NCBI GenBank assembly: GCA_016192425.1 | Contig: JACPUE010000034.1 | Coordinates: forward strand, 1-59,153 | Direction of reading: 5' to 3' | DNA length: 59,153 nt | Source of the DNA: Burkholderiales bacterium | GTDB lineage: Bacteria > Pseudomonadota > Gammaproteobacteria > Burkholderiales > Burkholderiaceae_C | In this document: positions 27,991-39,173 of the stretch, in pieces | Layout of the letters: every line of letters begins with the position of its first letter | How positions within the stretch are numbered: the stretch's first letter is position 1 | Program-made: the position numbers and the translations under genes | The notes under the pieces: model-generated | Database searches by the model: none | Told to the model about the DNA's origin: nothing | Seen by the model: only the letters and a program-made list of their open reading frames with translations

Positions 27991-29400
27991 TCAGAAGTCG
28001 TCGCCAGACCCCAGCGCCAGGCTTTCGAAGCGCGTCTGCGACTTCTGGAAGAACAGCTTGACGGTGCCGGTAGGGCCATTACGCTGCTTGCCGATAATGA
28101 CCTCGGCCACGTTCGGCTCCTTGCTGTCCTTGTTGTAGTAGTCGTCGCGGTAGATGAACATGATGATGTCCGCGTCCTGCTCGATGGCGCCGGACTCACG
28201 CAGGTCGGACATCATGGGCCGCTTGTCGGTGCGCTGCTCCACCGAGCGGTTGAGCTGCGAGAGCGCAATCACCGGGCACTGCAGTTCCTTGGCCAGCATC
28301 TTGAGGCCGCGCGAGATTTCGCCCAGCTCGGTGGCGCGGTTCTCGCCCTGCGAGCCGCTGGAGCCGCTCATGAGCTGCAGGTAGTCCACCACGATCAGGC
28401 CCAGCTTGCCGCAACTGCGGGCCAGGCGGCGCGCGTTGGCGCGCAGCTCGCTGGGGGTCAGGCCGGGGGTTTCGTCGATGTGCAGCGACACGTTGCGCAG
28501 ACGTTCGATGGCTTCGGTCAGGCGCGGCCATTCGTCGTCGGTGAGCTTGCCGGTGCGCAGGTGGCCCTGGTCGATGCGGCCGATGGAACCCACGATACGC
28601 ACCGCCAACTGCGCGGCGCCCATTTCCATCGAGAAAATGGCCACGGGCAGGCCTTCGTTGAGTGCCACATGCTCGGCAATGTTGACCGCAAACGCCGTCT
28701 TGCCCATGGAAGGGCGCGCCGCCAGCACCACCATGTCGCCTGCCTGCAGGCCCGAGGTCATGCGGTCCAGGTCGATGAAACCCGTGGGTACGCCCGTGAT
28801 GTCGTTCGGGTTATCGGCCATTTCCTGCACACGGTCGAGCAGGTTGACCACCAGGTTTTCCATGGCCTGGAAGCCCTGCTTCATGCGCGAGCCTTCTTCG
28901 CCGATGTTGAAGATCTTTTGCTCGGCCTCGTCCAGAATGCGGTCCACCGGCTTGCCCTGGGGGTTGAAGGCGTTGGTGGCGATTTCATCGCTGGCGGTCA
29001 CCAGCTTGCGCAGGATGGCGCGCTCGCGCACGATCTCGGCGTAGCGGCGGATGTTGCTGGCGCTGGGCACGTACTGTGCCAGCGCGTTGAGGTACACCAG
29101 CCCGCCAATCTCCTCGGACTTGCCCAGGCTCTGGAGCTGTTCGTACACGGTAATCACATCGGCAGGCTTGGTCGCATTGACCAGCGTGGAGATGGCCGTG
29201 AAGATCAACTGATGCTCGTGGCGGTAGAAGTCGCTCTCCACCAGCAGGTCGCCCACGCGGTCCCAGGCGTGGTTGTCCAGCAGCAGCCCGCCCAGCACAC
29301 TGGATTCGGCCTCGATGGAGTGCGGCGGCACGCGCAACTGGGCGATCTGGCGGTCGATGGGTGCGTACCCGTCGTCCACGACTATCGGTTCATCAAACAT
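27991..29400 (-). CDS. dnaB: replicative DNA helicase
   Basis: Hexameric 5'-3' helicase of the replisome. 469 residues. N-terminal primase-interacting domain (LRVPPHSIEAESSVLGGLLL), linker, then the RecA-like motor: Walker A LAARPSMGKTAFAVN near residue 210, SMEMGAAQLAVR, Walker B GLIVVDYLQLMSGS, and KMLAKELQCPVIALSQLNR. The start ATG has GAGGAG 6 bp upstream; a longer frame is open but unlike the family. Its usual place after rpsF-priB-rpsR-rplI is kept, with a terminator between. Confidence 0.98.
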   Translation of the reverse strand: MFDEPIVVDDGYAPIDRQIAQLRVPPHSIEAESSVLGGLLLDNHAWDRVGDLLVESDFYRHEHQLIFTAISTLVNATKPADVITVYEQLQSLGKSEEIGGLVYLNALAQYVPSASNIRRYAEIVRERAILRKLVTASDEIATNAFNPQGKPVDRILDEAEQKIFNIGEEGSRMKQGFQAMENLVVNLLDRVQEMADNPNDITGVPTGFIDLDRMTSGLQAGDMVVLAARPSMGKTAFAVNIAEHVALNEGLPVAIFSMEMGAAQLAVRIVGSIGRIDQGHLRTGKLTDDEWPRLTEAIERLRNVSLHIDETPGLTPSELRANARRLARSCGKLGLIVVDYLQLMSGSSGSQGENRATELGEISRGLKMLAKELQCPVIALSQLNRSVEQRTDKRPMMSDLRESGAIEQDADIIMFIYRDDYYNKDSKEPNVAEVIIGKQRNGPTGTVKLFFQKSQTRFESLALGSGDDF

Positions 29401-29523
29401 GGGGCTCCTCGGGACAAGCGGTCGATCGTAGCAATGCAGCGCCGCGCCGTCACCGCACAACCCTGTGCGCAGGCTGTGGACAGAGCGTGGACGGCCGGTG
29501 CAGAAACAGGGGGAATCAGAAAA

Positions 29524-29551
29524 GCGAAAACCGCCCGAAGGCGGTTTTCGC
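29524..29551 (-). terminator. rho-independent terminator between rplI and dnaB
   Basis: Perfect 12-bp stem gcgaaaaccgcc / ggcggttttcgc with a cgaa loop. On the minus strand it is followed by TTTT, 25 bp past the rplI stop. Being nearly symmetrical it could also act on the other strand. Confidence 0.9.
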
Positions 29552-29575
29552 AGCGCTGGTCTGATGCAGCAGCGG

Positions 29576-30028
29576 TCAGGCGGTTTCGCCGTACACAGAC
29601 ACGTTCACCTCGACCACGACGTCGGTGTGCAGGGCCACGCTCACGGTGGTGTCACCAATGGTCTTGATGGGGCCGTTGGGCAGGCGGATCTGCGACTTGA
29701 CGACCTTGTAGCCCAGCTTGTTCAGCTCTTCGGCAATGTCGTGGTTGGTCACGGAGCCAAACAGGCGGCCGTCGACACCGGACTTCTGCGTCAGCTTGAC
29801 GGTGCTGCCGCCGAGCTTCTCGCCTTCGGCCTGGGCCGCAGCCAGCTTGGCGGCGGCGGCCTTTTCCAGTTCGGCGCGCTTGGCTTCGAATTCTGCCTTG
29901 GCAGCAGCCGTGGCGCGGCGTGCGCGGCCAGACGGGATCAGGAAGTTGCGGGCGTAGCCGTCCTTGACCTTGACGATTTCGCCCAGGTTGCCGAGGTTCA
30001 CCACCTTATCGAGCAGGATGATTTGCAT
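29576..30028 (-). CDS. rplI: 50S ribosomal protein bL9
   Basis: 150 residues. The N-terminal [20 protein letters not shown] and [13 protein letters not shown] are the bL9 signature; a long Ala/Lys/Glu helix (residues 40-75) links it to the C-terminal domain. Ribosome site AGAGGAG. Last gene of the rpsF operon, ending at the 29524-29551 terminator. Confidence 0.98.
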   Translation of the reverse strand: MQIILLDKVVNLGNLGEIVKVKDGYARNFLIPSGRARRATAAAKAEFEAKRAELEKAAAAKLAAAQAEGEKLGGSTVKLTQKSGVDGRLFGSVTNHDIAEELNKLGYKVVKSQIRLPNGPIKTIGDTTVSVALHTDVVVEVNVSVYGETA

Positions 30029-30042
30029 GGGTTGTGCTCCTC

Positions 30043-30324
30043 TTAGATCTTGTGCTGGTCGCTGTAGGGCACCAGGGCCAGGAAGCGGGCGCGCTTGATG
30101 GCGGTGTTGAGCTGGCGCTGGTAGATGGCGCGCGTGCCGGTCAGGCGTGCGGGAATGATCTTGCCGTTTTCGGCAATGAAGTCGCGCAGCGTATCGACAT
30201 CCTTGTAGTCGATTTCTTCGACACCGGCGACCGTGAAGCGGCAGAAACGCTTGCGCTTGAACAGCAGCGACTGGGTGTTGCGCTTGGGGCGCTTGTCTTT
30301 GTTGAACTTCTTGAACGTGGCCAT
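30043..30324 (-). CDS. rpsR: 30S ribosomal protein bS18
   Basis: 93 residues: basic N-terminus [20 protein letters not shown], then RRFC-like [20 protein letters not shown] and [20 protein letters not shown], typical of bS18. Start chosen at MATFKKFN; 17 bp after priB and 14 bp before rplI. Confidence 0.98.
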   Translation of the reverse strand: MATFKKFNKDKRPKRNTQSLLFKRKRFCRFTVAGVEEIDYKDVDTLRDFIAENGKIIPARLTGTRAIYQRQLNTAIKRARFLALVPYSDQHKI

Positions 30325-30341
30325 TTCGGACCTCTCGAAAA

Positions 30342-30632
30342 TTAGTTTTGTTGAATTTCCTGGATATGGAGTACCGGGTGCTTGCCGTTGCGCGGCGTGG
30401 CCAGAAAGCCGCTGAAGCGCCACTGGCTGCCTATGGGCTGGCGTGCCAGCCTTTCAGCCATGGGGCCAAAGGCTTGCGCCTTGACCAGTGCCTTCACTTC
30501 GCGCAATTGACCGGCTTCGACCTGCTGGGAACTGTGCTCCAGGCGCAGTTCGATGGCAGGGAGGCCAGCAGGCGTGAACCGCAAGGCCGCAGCCTCTGCG
30601 ATGCTCGCCGTCAGCAGTACATGGTTCTCCAC
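30342..30632 (-). CDS. priB: primosomal replication protein N (PriB)
   Basis: Single-strand DNA-binding OB-fold protein of the PriA-dependent replication restart. 96 residues with the GTG start at 30632: the encoded [10 protein letters not shown] lines up exactly with the E. coli N-terminus (TNRLVLSGTV). [20 protein letters not shown] and [20 protein letters not shown] fit the OB strands. A TTG at 30674 would give 14 more residues overlapping rpsF. Lies between rpsF and rpsR as in other proteobacteria. Confidence 0.92.
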   Translation of the reverse strand: MENHVLLTASIAEAAALRFTPAGLPAIELRLEHSSQQVEAGQLREVKALVKAQAFGPMAERLARQPIGSQWRFSGFLATPRNGKHPVLHIQEIQQN

Positions 30633-30651
30633 TCCCCTGGGTTGGCGCGGC

Positions 30652-31029
30652 TCAGCGCTCGGCGCCTGCAGCAAACTCGGCTTGGCTGGCCTTGCGGGCC
30701 TCTTCGCGCTCGACGGTCTTCATCATCGAGGAAGCGCCGGTTTCGGCCTTCTTCTTTTGCACGGTGAGGTGGCGCAGCACGGCATCGTTGAACTTGAAGG
30801 CATGCTCCAGTTCGGCCATCACAGCCTGGTCGGCCTCGATGTTGATGCACAGGTAATGGGCCTTGGCCAGCTTGTTGATGAGGTAGGCCAGTTGGCGGCG
30901 ACCCCAGTCTTCCACACGGTGCACCTGACCACCGCCAGCGGTGATCATGCCCTTGTAGCGCTCGAGCATGGCGGGAACCTGCTCGCTTTGATCCGGGTGG
31001 ATCAACAAAACGATTTCGTAATGACGCAT
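30652..31029 (-). CDS. rpsF: 30S ribosomal protein bS6
   Basis: 125 residues, [20 protein letters not shown] at the N-terminus, [20 protein letters not shown] in the centre and an acidic/Ala-rich tail. Start fixed by AAGGAG 8 bp upstream. First gene of rpsF-priB-rpsR-rplI. Confidence 0.98.
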   Translation of the reverse strand: MRHYEIVLLIHPDQSEQVPAMLERYKGMITAGGGQVHRVEDWGRRQLAYLINKLAKAHYLCINIEADQAVMAELEHAFKFNDAVLRHLTVQKKKAETGASSMMKTVEREEARKASQAEFAAGAER

Positions 31030-31100
31030 GCAAACTCCTTTTGGGTTTGGAAAAAGCCACCTGCTGCGTCTACTAGCAGTGTGGCAAGGCAAAGCCGGGC

Positions 31101-31129
31101 ATTATAACCCTGCGCCAAGGTTCTGTACA
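31101..31129 (-). promoter_or_regulatory. sigma-70 promoter of the rpsF operon
   Basis: Minus strand: TGTACA (31124-31129), 17-nt spacer, perfect TATAAT (31101-31106). About 72 bp upstream of the rpsF ATG in the region divergent with grpE. Confidence 0.75.
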
Positions 31130-31186
31130 CTTGCGCCTTTGCGCGCGGCCTGTGGCAAGCCTGTGAAAGTTCCGCGCGCAATAGTG

Positions 31187-31214
31187 CTTGAAAGCCCAGG
31201 CAATGCCCCCACTT
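31187..31214 (+). promoter_or_regulatory. sigma-32 (heat-shock) promoter of grpE-dnaK-dnaJ
   Basis: CTTGAAA (31187-31193), 13-nt spacer, CCCCACTT (31207-31214). The RpoH consensus is CTTGAAA-N11-16-CCCCATNT. Located 43 bp upstream of the grpE ATG. Confidence 0.82.
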
Positions 31215-31257
31215 GGTGCTGGCATTTGTTTACCTACACCGCCGCAAGACCCTCCAA

Positions 31258-31809
31258 ATGTCCGAGAACACCTCTTCCGCACCCGACACCGGCACCCTTG
31301 CCCCTGAAGAAATCGAAGCTGCCATGGCCGCCAACGCCTCCGGCGAGATGGATCGCCTGCAGCAAGAGCTGAGCGAACTGAAGGCCAAGAGCGCCGAGCT
31401 GGCCGACCAGTTCCTGCGCGCCAAGGCCGAGGCCGAGAACGCCCGCCGCCGCGCCGAGGACGAGGTATCCAAGGCGCGCAAGTTCGGCATCGAGGGCTTT
31501 GCTGAAAACATGCTGCCCGTCTGCGACAGCCTGGAAGCCGCGCTGGCCCTGCCCAATGCCACGGCAGACCAGTTGCGCGAAGGTTCCGCCGCCACGCTGC
31601 GCCAGTTGCAGGCCGCACTGGAGCGCAACAAGGTGCTGGCCATCAACCCTGCGGCAGGCGACAAGTTCGACCCCCACATGCACCAGGCCATCAGCATGGT
31701 GCCTTCGGCGCAAGAGCCCAACACCGTGGTCACGGTGCTGCAAAAAGGCTATGTGATTGCCGAGCGTGTGCTGCGCCCCGCACTGGTCACCGTGAGCGCA
31801 CCCCAATAA
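31258..31809 (+). CDS. grpE: nucleotide exchange factor GrpE
   Basis: Releases ADP from DnaK. 183 residues: acidic N-terminus, long coiled coil ([20 protein letters not shown], residues 30-75), then the conserved head with [29 protein letters not shown] and the C-terminal [20 protein letters not shown]. The start MSENTSS is chosen; the frame upstream crosses the promoter. First gene of the chaperone operon. Confidence 0.97.
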   Translation: MSENTSSAPDTGTLAPEEIEAAMAANASGEMDRLQQELSELKAKSAELADQFLRAKAEAENARRRAEDEVSKARKFGIEGFAENMLPVCDSLEAALALPNATADQLREGSAATLRQLQAALERNKVLAINPAAGDKFDPHMHQAISMVPSAQEPNTVVTVLQKGYVIAERVLRPALVTVSAPQ

Positions 31810-31891
31810 ATCTGGAACGGCAGGGCTTGAAGCCGCCCCACTTATCCACAACTTACCACCATCAGAATCCACCAATTTCACGGAGAAGAAC

Positions 31892-33835
<1,944 letters not shown>

Positions 33836-33859
33836 GCCGCAGCGGTCGCTGACCTGAGC

Positions 33860-33898
33860 CGCCGCGCTGGGCCTCTGCAAAGGGTGTCCAGCGCGGCG
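33860..33898 (+). other. dnaK-dnaJ intergenic hairpin
   Basis: Perfect 11-bp stem cgccgcgctgg (33860-33870) / ccagcgcggcg (33888-33898) with a 17-nt loop, followed only by ttccgcttc, so it is not a full terminator. Positioned to attenuate read-through or protect the dnaK message 3' end, lowering DnaJ relative to DnaK. Confidence 0.8.
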
Positions 33899-33926
33899 TT
33901 CCGCTTCCCACCAGGCTTACAGATCC

Positions 33927-35063
33927 ATGTCCAAACGAGACTATTACGAAATCCTCGGCGTACCCAAGAACGCCTCCGAGGATGAAATCAAGAAGGCCTA
34001 TCGCAAGCTGGCGATGAAGCACCACCCTGACCGCAACCAGGGGGATGCCGCCAAGGGCGCCGAGGAAAAGTTCAAGGAGGCCAAAGAGGCCTACGAGATG
34101 CTTTCCGACCCGCAAAAGCGCGCCGCTTACGACCAGTACGGCCATGCGGGCGTGGACCCGAACATGCGCGGCCCCGGCGGGCCTGGCGCAGAAGGCTTTG
34201 GCGGCTTTGCCGAGGCCTTTGGCGATATTTTTGGCGACATGTTCGGCCAGGGGCGCGGTGGCCGGGGCGGCAGCCGGGTGTACCGGGGCAGCGATCTGTC
34301 CTACGCCATGGAAATCACCCTGGAAGAAGCAGCCAAGGGCAAGGATGCGCAGATCCGCATTCCCTCGTGGGACAGCTGCGACACCTGCCACGGCAGCGGC
34401 GCCAAGCCAGGCACCAGCGCCAAGACCTGCGGCACCTGCCAGGGGTCGGGCACGGTGCAGATGCGCCAGGGCTTCTTCAGCGTGCAGCAGACCTGCCCGC
34501 ACTGCCGCGGCACGGGCAAGATCATCCCCGAGCCCTGCACCGCCTGCCATGGACAGGGCAAGCTCAAGCGCCAGAAGACGCTGGAGGTGAAGATCCCCGC
34601 CGGCATCGACGACGGCATGCGCATCCGCTCCACGGGCAACGGCGAACCCGGCACCAACGGCGGGCCGCCGGGCGACCTGTACATCGAAATCCGCATCAAG
34701 AAGCACGACATCTTCGAGCGTGACGGCGACGACCTGCACTGCCAGGTGCCGGTGAGCTTCATCACCGCTGCACTGGGCGGTGAGATCGACGTTCCCACGC
34801 TGTCGGGCAAGGCTGCCATCGACATTCCCGAAGGTACGCAGGCGGGCAAGCAGTTCCGGCTGCGCGGCAAGGGCATCAAGGGCGTACGCTCCAGCTACCC
34901 TGGCGACCTGTATTGCCACATCATCGTGGAGACGCCCGTCAAGCTCACCGAGCACCAGCGCAAGCTGCTGCGCGAGCTGGACGAGTCGTTCAAGAAAGGC
35001 GGCGCACGCCACTCCCCCAGCGCCGAGAGCTGGACAGATCGGCTGAAGAACCTGTTCACCTGA
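33927..35063 (+). CDS. dnaJ: co-chaperone DnaJ (Hsp40)
   Basis: 378 residues, type I DnaJ. J domain with the HPD motif ([12 protein letters not shown]), a Gly/Phe-rich region (residues 75-120), four zinc-binding repeats [24 protein letters not shown] and CTACHGQG, then the C-terminal substrate-binding domains. Stimulates DnaK ATPase. Third gene of the operon, after an intergenic hairpin. Confidence 0.99.
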   Translation: MSKRDYYEILGVPKNASEDEIKKAYRKLAMKHHPDRNQGDAAKGAEEKFKEAKEAYEMLSDPQKRAAYDQYGHAGVDPNMRGPGGPGAEGFGGFAEAFGDIFGDMFGQGRGGRGGSRVYRGSDLSYAMEITLEEAAKGKDAQIRIPSWDSCDTCHGSGAKPGTSAKTCGTCQGSGTVQMRQGFFSVQQTCPHCRGTGKIIPEPCTACHGQGKLKRQKTLEVKIPAGIDDGMRIRSTGNGEPGTNGGPPGDLYIEIRIKKHDIFERDGDDLHCQVPVSFITAALGGEIDVPTLSGKAAIDIPEGTQAGKQFRLRGKGIKGVRSSYPGDLYCHIIVETPVKLTEHQRKLLRELDESFKKGGARHSPSAESWTDRLKNLFT

Positions 35064-35135
35064 ACAGCCGTTCCTGACCCCTGCGCCGCCCAGTGCGGCG
35101 TACCATGGAGGCACATCCCTTACAGGAGCGCCTCC

Positions 35136-36500
35136 ATGTCCGTCAGCATCACCTTTCTGGGCGGGGCCGGCACCGTCACCGGCTCCAAATACCTCGTCCG
35201 CCACAACGGCCACGCCCTGCTGCTCGACTGCGGGTTGTTCCAGGGCTACAAGCTGCTGCGCCTGCGCAACTGGCAGCCGCTGCCCGTGACGCCGCACCAG
35301 ATCGACGCCGTGGTGCTCACCCATGCCCACCTGGATCACAGCGGCTACCTGCCGCTGCTGGCGCGCGACGGCTACACCAAGGACGTGCACTGCACCCCTG
35401 GCACGCGCGACCTGTGCGCCATCCTGCTGCCCGACAGCGGCCACCTGCAGGAAGAGGACGCCGCCTACCTCAACCGCCACGCCCTGTCCAAGCACCAGCC
35501 CGCACTGCCGCTGTACACGCGGCTCGATGCGCTGCACTGCCTCAAGCAGTTGCGCACCCACCCGTTCGGCAAGGCCTTCGAACCCATTCCCGGCTGGCGC
35601 GTGCAGTTCAGCCACGCCGGGCACATCCTGGGCGCCGCCAGCGTGCTGCTGGAGGTGGGGGGGCGGCGCATTCTGTTCTCGGGCGACCTGGGCCGCCCCG
35701 ACGATGTGCTGATGCGCCCACCCGACGCCCCCCCTTCGGCCGATACCGTATTGATCGAATCCACCTACGGCGACCGCGAACACCCGGACACCGACATGCT
35801 GCAAGACCTGGCCCCGGCCCTGCAACGCCTGGCCCAGCGCGGCGGCGTGGCTGTGGTGCCAGTCTTTGCCGTAGGCCGCGCTCAGTCGGTGTTGCATGCC
35901 ATCGCAGAGCTCAAGCAACAGGGGGAACTGCCCAAATCGCTGCCCGTTTTCCTGGACAGCCCCATGGCCGTGAACACCACCGGGCTGTTCCAGCACTATC
36001 CCGGCGAACACCGGCTGGATGCGCGGCAGGTGCAGGCCCTGTCGCACGGCGCCACCATGGTTCAGACCACCGATGAATCCAAGGCCCTGGGACGGCGCCA
36101 CGGCCCCATGGTCATCCTCTCGGCCAGCGGCATGGCCACGGGCGGACGGGTGTTGCACCACCTGGCGCTGCATGCGGGCAACCACCGCAACATGGTCATC
36201 CTCACCGGCCACCAGGCCCCAGGCACACGCGGCGCGCGCATCGCCAGCGGCGAGAAGAGCATCCGCATCCACGGGCAGGAAGTGCAGATCCGTGCCGAGG
36301 TGGTGCAGTTGCAGTCGGCCTCGGCCCATACCGATGCCACCCAGACGCTGGACTGGCTGCGCCGCATGGAGCACGCGCCCGAGCAGGTGTTCGTCGTGCA
36401 CGGCGAGCTGCAGGCCGCCGACATGCTGCGCCAACGCATCGAACATGAGCTGCGCTGGAACGCCTCGGTGCCTGACCACGGCAGCACCCACACGCTGTAA
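35136..36500 (+). CDS. MBL-fold, beta-CASP family (CPSF-like) metallohydrolase
   Basis: 454 residues. Metallo-beta-lactamase core: THAHLDHSGYLP is the HxHxDH metal motif, FSHAGHILGAASVLLE and LFSGDLGRPDD supply further metal ligands. The beta-CASP insert has FAVGRAQSVLHAIAEL, VFLDSPMAVNTTGLF and ILSASGMATGGRVLHHL, then SAHTDATQTLDWLRR and VVHGELQAADMLRQRI. Relatives in this clade cut RNA, so RNA processing is the expected but unproven role. Good ribosome site aggag at the start. A short hairpin without T tract (35084-35100) separates it from dnaJ. Confidence 0.92.
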   Translation: MSVSITFLGGAGTVTGSKYLVRHNGHALLLDCGLFQGYKLLRLRNWQPLPVTPHQIDAVVLTHAHLDHSGYLPLLARDGYTKDVHCTPGTRDLCAILLPDSGHLQEEDAAYLNRHALSKHQPALPLYTRLDALHCLKQLRTHPFGKAFEPIPGWRVQFSHAGHILGAASVLLEVGGRRILFSGDLGRPDDVLMRPPDAPPSADTVLIESTYGDREHPDTDMLQDLAPALQRLAQRGGVAVVPVFAVGRAQSVLHAIAELKQQGELPKSLPVFLDSPMAVNTTGLFQHYPGEHRLDARQVQALSHGATMVQTTDESKALGRRHGPMVILSASGMATGGRVLHHLALHAGNHRNMVILTGHQAPGTRGARIASGEKSIRIHGQEVQIRAEVVQLQSASAHTDATQTLDWLRRMEHAPEQVFVVHGELQAADMLRQRIEHELRWNASVPDHGSTHTL

Positions 36501-36526
36501 TGCTTGCGTGATTCACCAGGATAGAC

Positions 36527-36571
36527 ATCGCATTTTGCGATATCAGAAGGTATTTTTAGGGTGGAAAATAC
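36527..36571. promoter_or_regulatory. two dyads upstream of the LysR gene
   Basis: atcgca-ttt-tgcgat (36527-36541) and gtatttt-N8-aaaatac (36550-36571). The second contains a T-N-A type interrupted dyad of the kind LysR proteins bind. Both lie 40-90 bp upstream of the lysR-type start. Confidence 0.5.
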
Positions 36572-36612
36572 AGCAACTCGTCGCAAAACGAGACGTCTAA
36601 AGACCACCCGCC

Positions 36613-37545
36613 ATGCCCTCCAACGAGCGCAGCTTTGCGCGCCGCATCGACCTGACCTCGCTGCAACTGTTTGTGGCGGTGTGCGAGCTGGGCAGCATTG
36701 CGCGGGCGGCGCAGCGTGAGTTCATCGCCGCATCGGCCGTGAGCAAGCGGCTGTCCGAACTGGAAGCCGCCGTGGAAACCCCGCTGCTGCAGCGCCACAG
36801 CCGCGGCGTGCGCCTGACACCAGCGGGCGAAAGCCTGCTGCACCATGCGCGCACCGTGCTGTTTGGCCTGGAACGCATGCAGGGCGAGCTGGCCGAATAC
36901 ACCGAGGGCGTGCGCGGCCATGTGCGCGTGCACGCCAACATCTCGGCCATCGTGCAGTTCCTGCCCGAAGACCTGGGCGCCTTTGCCCGGCAGCACAGCC
37001 AGATCAAGATCGACCTGCAGGAACACCTCTCGCCCGAGGTACTGGAGGCCGTGCAGGAAGGCGCGGCCGACTTGGGGCTGTGCAACCTGGGCCCGCAGGG
37101 CAGCGGCAGCCTGCAAAGCCGCCCCTACCGCAGCGACCGCCTGGTGCTTGTCATGCCCGCAGGGCACGCCCTGTCTGCGCGAAATGCTATCGATTTTGAA
37201 GAAGCGCTGGACTGGGACATTGTGGGCCTGCACGCGGGCAGCAGCATCAGCCTGGCCATGCGCATGGCCGCAGCCCAGGCCGGGCGCACGCTGCGCCAGC
37301 GCATCCAGGTCACGGGCCTGGATGCCATGTGTCGCATGATCGACAACGGCCTGGGCGTGGGCCTGCTGCCCGACCGCGCCTTTGCGCTGATGCGCGGCGT
37401 GGGGCGCCTGGCCGCCGTGCCGCTGCGCGACGCCTGGGCGCAGCGCGAACTGCGCCTGGTGGCGCGCGACTTCGCCGCCCTGCCCCCCACCGCCCGCCTG
37501 CTGGCCGAACACCTTGCAACCCCAGCGCCAATGCGCACTGCCTAA
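36613..37545 (+). CDS. LysR family transcriptional regulator
   Basis: 310 residues. N-terminal winged helix-turn-helix: [20 protein letters not shown] and [20 protein letters not shown], then [21 protein letters not shown]-terminal periplasmic-binding-protein-like effector domain from about residue 95 ([18 protein letters not shown]). Effector unknown. It runs in the same direction as leuC, 35 bp ahead of it, so it may be co-transcribed with or control leucine genes, but no leucine-specific feature is visible. Dyads upstream suggest autoregulation. A stretch at 37183-37205 weakly resembles the dispersed repeat core. Confidence 0.93.
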   Translation: MPSNERSFARRIDLTSLQLFVAVCELGSIARAAQREFIAASAVSKRLSELEAAVETPLLQRHSRGVRLTPAGESLLHHARTVLFGLERMQGELAEYTEGVRGHVRVHANISAIVQFLPEDLGAFARQHSQIKIDLQEHLSPEVLEAVQEGAADLGLCNLGPQGSGSLQSRPYRSDRLVLVMPAGHALSARNAIDFEEALDWDIVGLHAGSSISLAMRMAAAQAGRTLRQRIQVTGLDAMCRMIDNGLGVGLLPDRAFALMRGVGRLAAVPLRDAWAQRELRLVARDFAALPPTARLLAEHLATPAPMRTA

Positions 37546-37580
37546 AATCCCATCCACCCCACCTGAAAGCGAAAACACCC

Positions 37581-39002
37581 ATGGGACGCACCCTGTACGA
37601 CAAGATCTGGGACGAGCACGTCGTCCACACCGAAGAGGACGGCACCGCCGTGCTCTACATCGACCGCCACCTGGTGCACGAGGTCACCAGCCCGCAGGCC
37701 TTTGAAGGGCTGCGCGAGGCGGGCCGCAAGGTCTGGCGCGTGAGTTCCATCGTGGCCACGGCCGACCACAACACGCCCACCACGGGCTGGGAGCAAGGCT
37801 ACGACGGCATCACCGACCCCATCAGCAAAGAGCAGATCACCACGCTGGACAAGAACATTGCCGCCGTGGGCGCGGCCGCGTTCTTCCCCTTCATGCACAA
37901 GCGCCAGGGCATCGTGCACGTGATCGGCCCCGAGAACGGCGCCACCCTGCCCGGCATGACCGTGGTCTGCGGCGACTCGCACACCTCCACGCATGGCGCC
38001 TTTGGCGCGCTGGCCCACGGCATCGGCACCAGCGAGGTCGAGCACGTGATGGCCACGCAGACCCTGCTGGCCAAGAAGGCCAAGAACATGCTCATCAAGG
38101 TCGAAGGGCGCCTGGCGCCCGGCATCACGGCCAAGGACGTGGTGCTGGCCATCATCGGCAAGATCGGCACGGCGGGCGGCACGGGCTACACCATCGAGTT
38201 CGCGGGCTCGGCCATCCGCCAGCTTTCCATGGAAGGCCGCATGACGGTGTGCAACATGGCCATCGAGGGCGGTGCCCGCGCAGGCCTGGTGGCGGTGGAC
38301 GACAAGACCATCGACTACGTCAAGGGCCGCCCGCTCTCGCCCAACGGCGTGGAATGGGACCAGGCCGTGGCCTACTGGAAGACGCTGCATTCCGACGCCG
38401 ACGCACAGTGGGACGCGGTGGTGGAACTGTCGGCCGCAGACATCGTGCCGCAGGTCACCTGGGGCACCTCGCCCGAAATGGTGGTGGGCGTGGATGCCCG
38501 CGTGCCCGACCCCGACAAGGAAAAAGACGCCAACAAGCGCAGCGCCATGGAGCGCGCGCTGACCTACATGGCGCTCACGCCGGGCAAGCCGATCAACGAC
38601 ATCACCATCGACAAGGTGTTCATCGGCTCGTGCACCAACAGCCGCATCGAGGACATGCGCGAGGCCGCCGCCGTGGTCAAGAAGCTGGGCCGCAAGGTGG
38701 CCGCCAACGTCAAGCAGGCGCTGGTGGTGCCCGGCTCGGGCCTGGTGAAGGAACAGGCCGAGCGCGAAGGCCTGCACGAAATCTTCAAGGCCGCAGGCTT
38801 TGAGTGGCGCGAACCCGGCTGCTCCATGTGCCTGGCCATGAACGCCGACCGCCTGGAGCCCGGCGAGCGCTGCGCCTCCACGTCCAACCGCAACTTCGAA
38901 GGCCGCCAGGGCGCTGGCGGCCGCACGCACCTCGTGAGCCCCGCCATGGCCGCTGCGGCTGCCGTGCACGGGCACTTTGTGGACATCCGCGCTTTCGCCT
39001 GA
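37581..39002 (+). CDS. leuC: 3-isopropylmalate dehydratase large subunit
   Basis: Aconitase-family subunit isomerising 2- to 3-isopropylmalate with LeuD. 473 residues. Cys ligands of the 4Fe-4S cluster are in [13 protein letters not shown] and [32 protein letters not shown] and ADHNTPT are family motifs. Start [15 protein letters not shown] is the family N-terminus. A longer open frame upstream is the tail of the lysR region and is not coding. Confidence 0.98.
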   Translation: MGRTLYDKIWDEHVVHTEEDGTAVLYIDRHLVHEVTSPQAFEGLREAGRKVWRVSSIVATADHNTPTTGWEQGYDGITDPISKEQITTLDKNIAAVGAAAFFPFMHKRQGIVHVIGPENGATLPGMTVVCGDSHTSTHGAFGALAHGIGTSEVEHVMATQTLLAKKAKNMLIKVEGRLAPGITAKDVVLAIIGKIGTAGGTGYTIEFAGSAIRQLSMEGRMTVCNMAIEGGARAGLVAVDDKTIDYVKGRPLSPNGVEWDQAVAYWKTLHSDADAQWDAVVELSAADIVPQVTWGTSPEMVVGVDARVPDPDKEKDANKRSAMERALTYMALTPGKPINDITIDKVFIGSCTNSRIEDMREAAAVVKKLGRKVAANVKQALVVPGSGLVKEQAEREGLHEIFKAAGFEWREPGCSMCLAMNADRLEPGERCASTSNRNFEGRQGAGGRTHLVSPAMAAAAAVHGHFVDIRAFA

Positions 39003-39037
39003 CCGTCTATTCCACCCACCACCGAAGGAGCAAGACC

Positions 39038-39166
39038 ATGAAAAAGACCGCTACCCTCATCGCACTGTCGCTGGCCTTTGTGCTGGCAGGCTGCAACACC
39101 GTCAAGGGCGTGGGGCAGGACATCGAACGTGCAGGCAACGCCATCGAGCGCGCCGCCAACCACTGA
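39038..39166 (+). CDS. entericidin A/B family small lipoprotein
   Basis: 42 residues. Lys-Lys start, hydrophobic signal [15 protein letters not shown] and lipobox LAGC with the acylated Cys at residue 19; mature peptide [20 protein letters not shown] is the entericidin signature. Ribosome site aaggag. Lies in the 171-bp gap between leuC and leuD, 35 bp after leuC and 7 bp before leuD, so it is co-transcribed with the leucine genes. In E. coli entericidins act in bacteriolysis; the role here is unknown. Confidence 0.92.
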   Translation: MKKTATLIALSLAFVLAGCNTVKGVGQDIERAGNAIERAANH

Positions 39167-39173
39167 ACACCCC

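Noticed and set aside
31816-31845. CTTGAAG followed by CCCCACTT just before dnaK, resembling a second sigma-32 promoter
   Set aside because: Only a 3-4 nt spacer separates the two elements, far too short; the grpE promoter at 31187 has correct spacing.
35084-35100. Hairpin cgccgc/gcggcg after dnaJ as a terminator
   Set aside because: No following T run; recorded only as a possible structure.
37183-37205. aatgctatcgattttgaaga inside the LysR gene, similar to the dispersed repeat core
   Set aside because: Only the core is similar, half of the palindrome is missing and the encoded NAIDFEEA fits a LysR effector domain; chance or coding constraint suffices.
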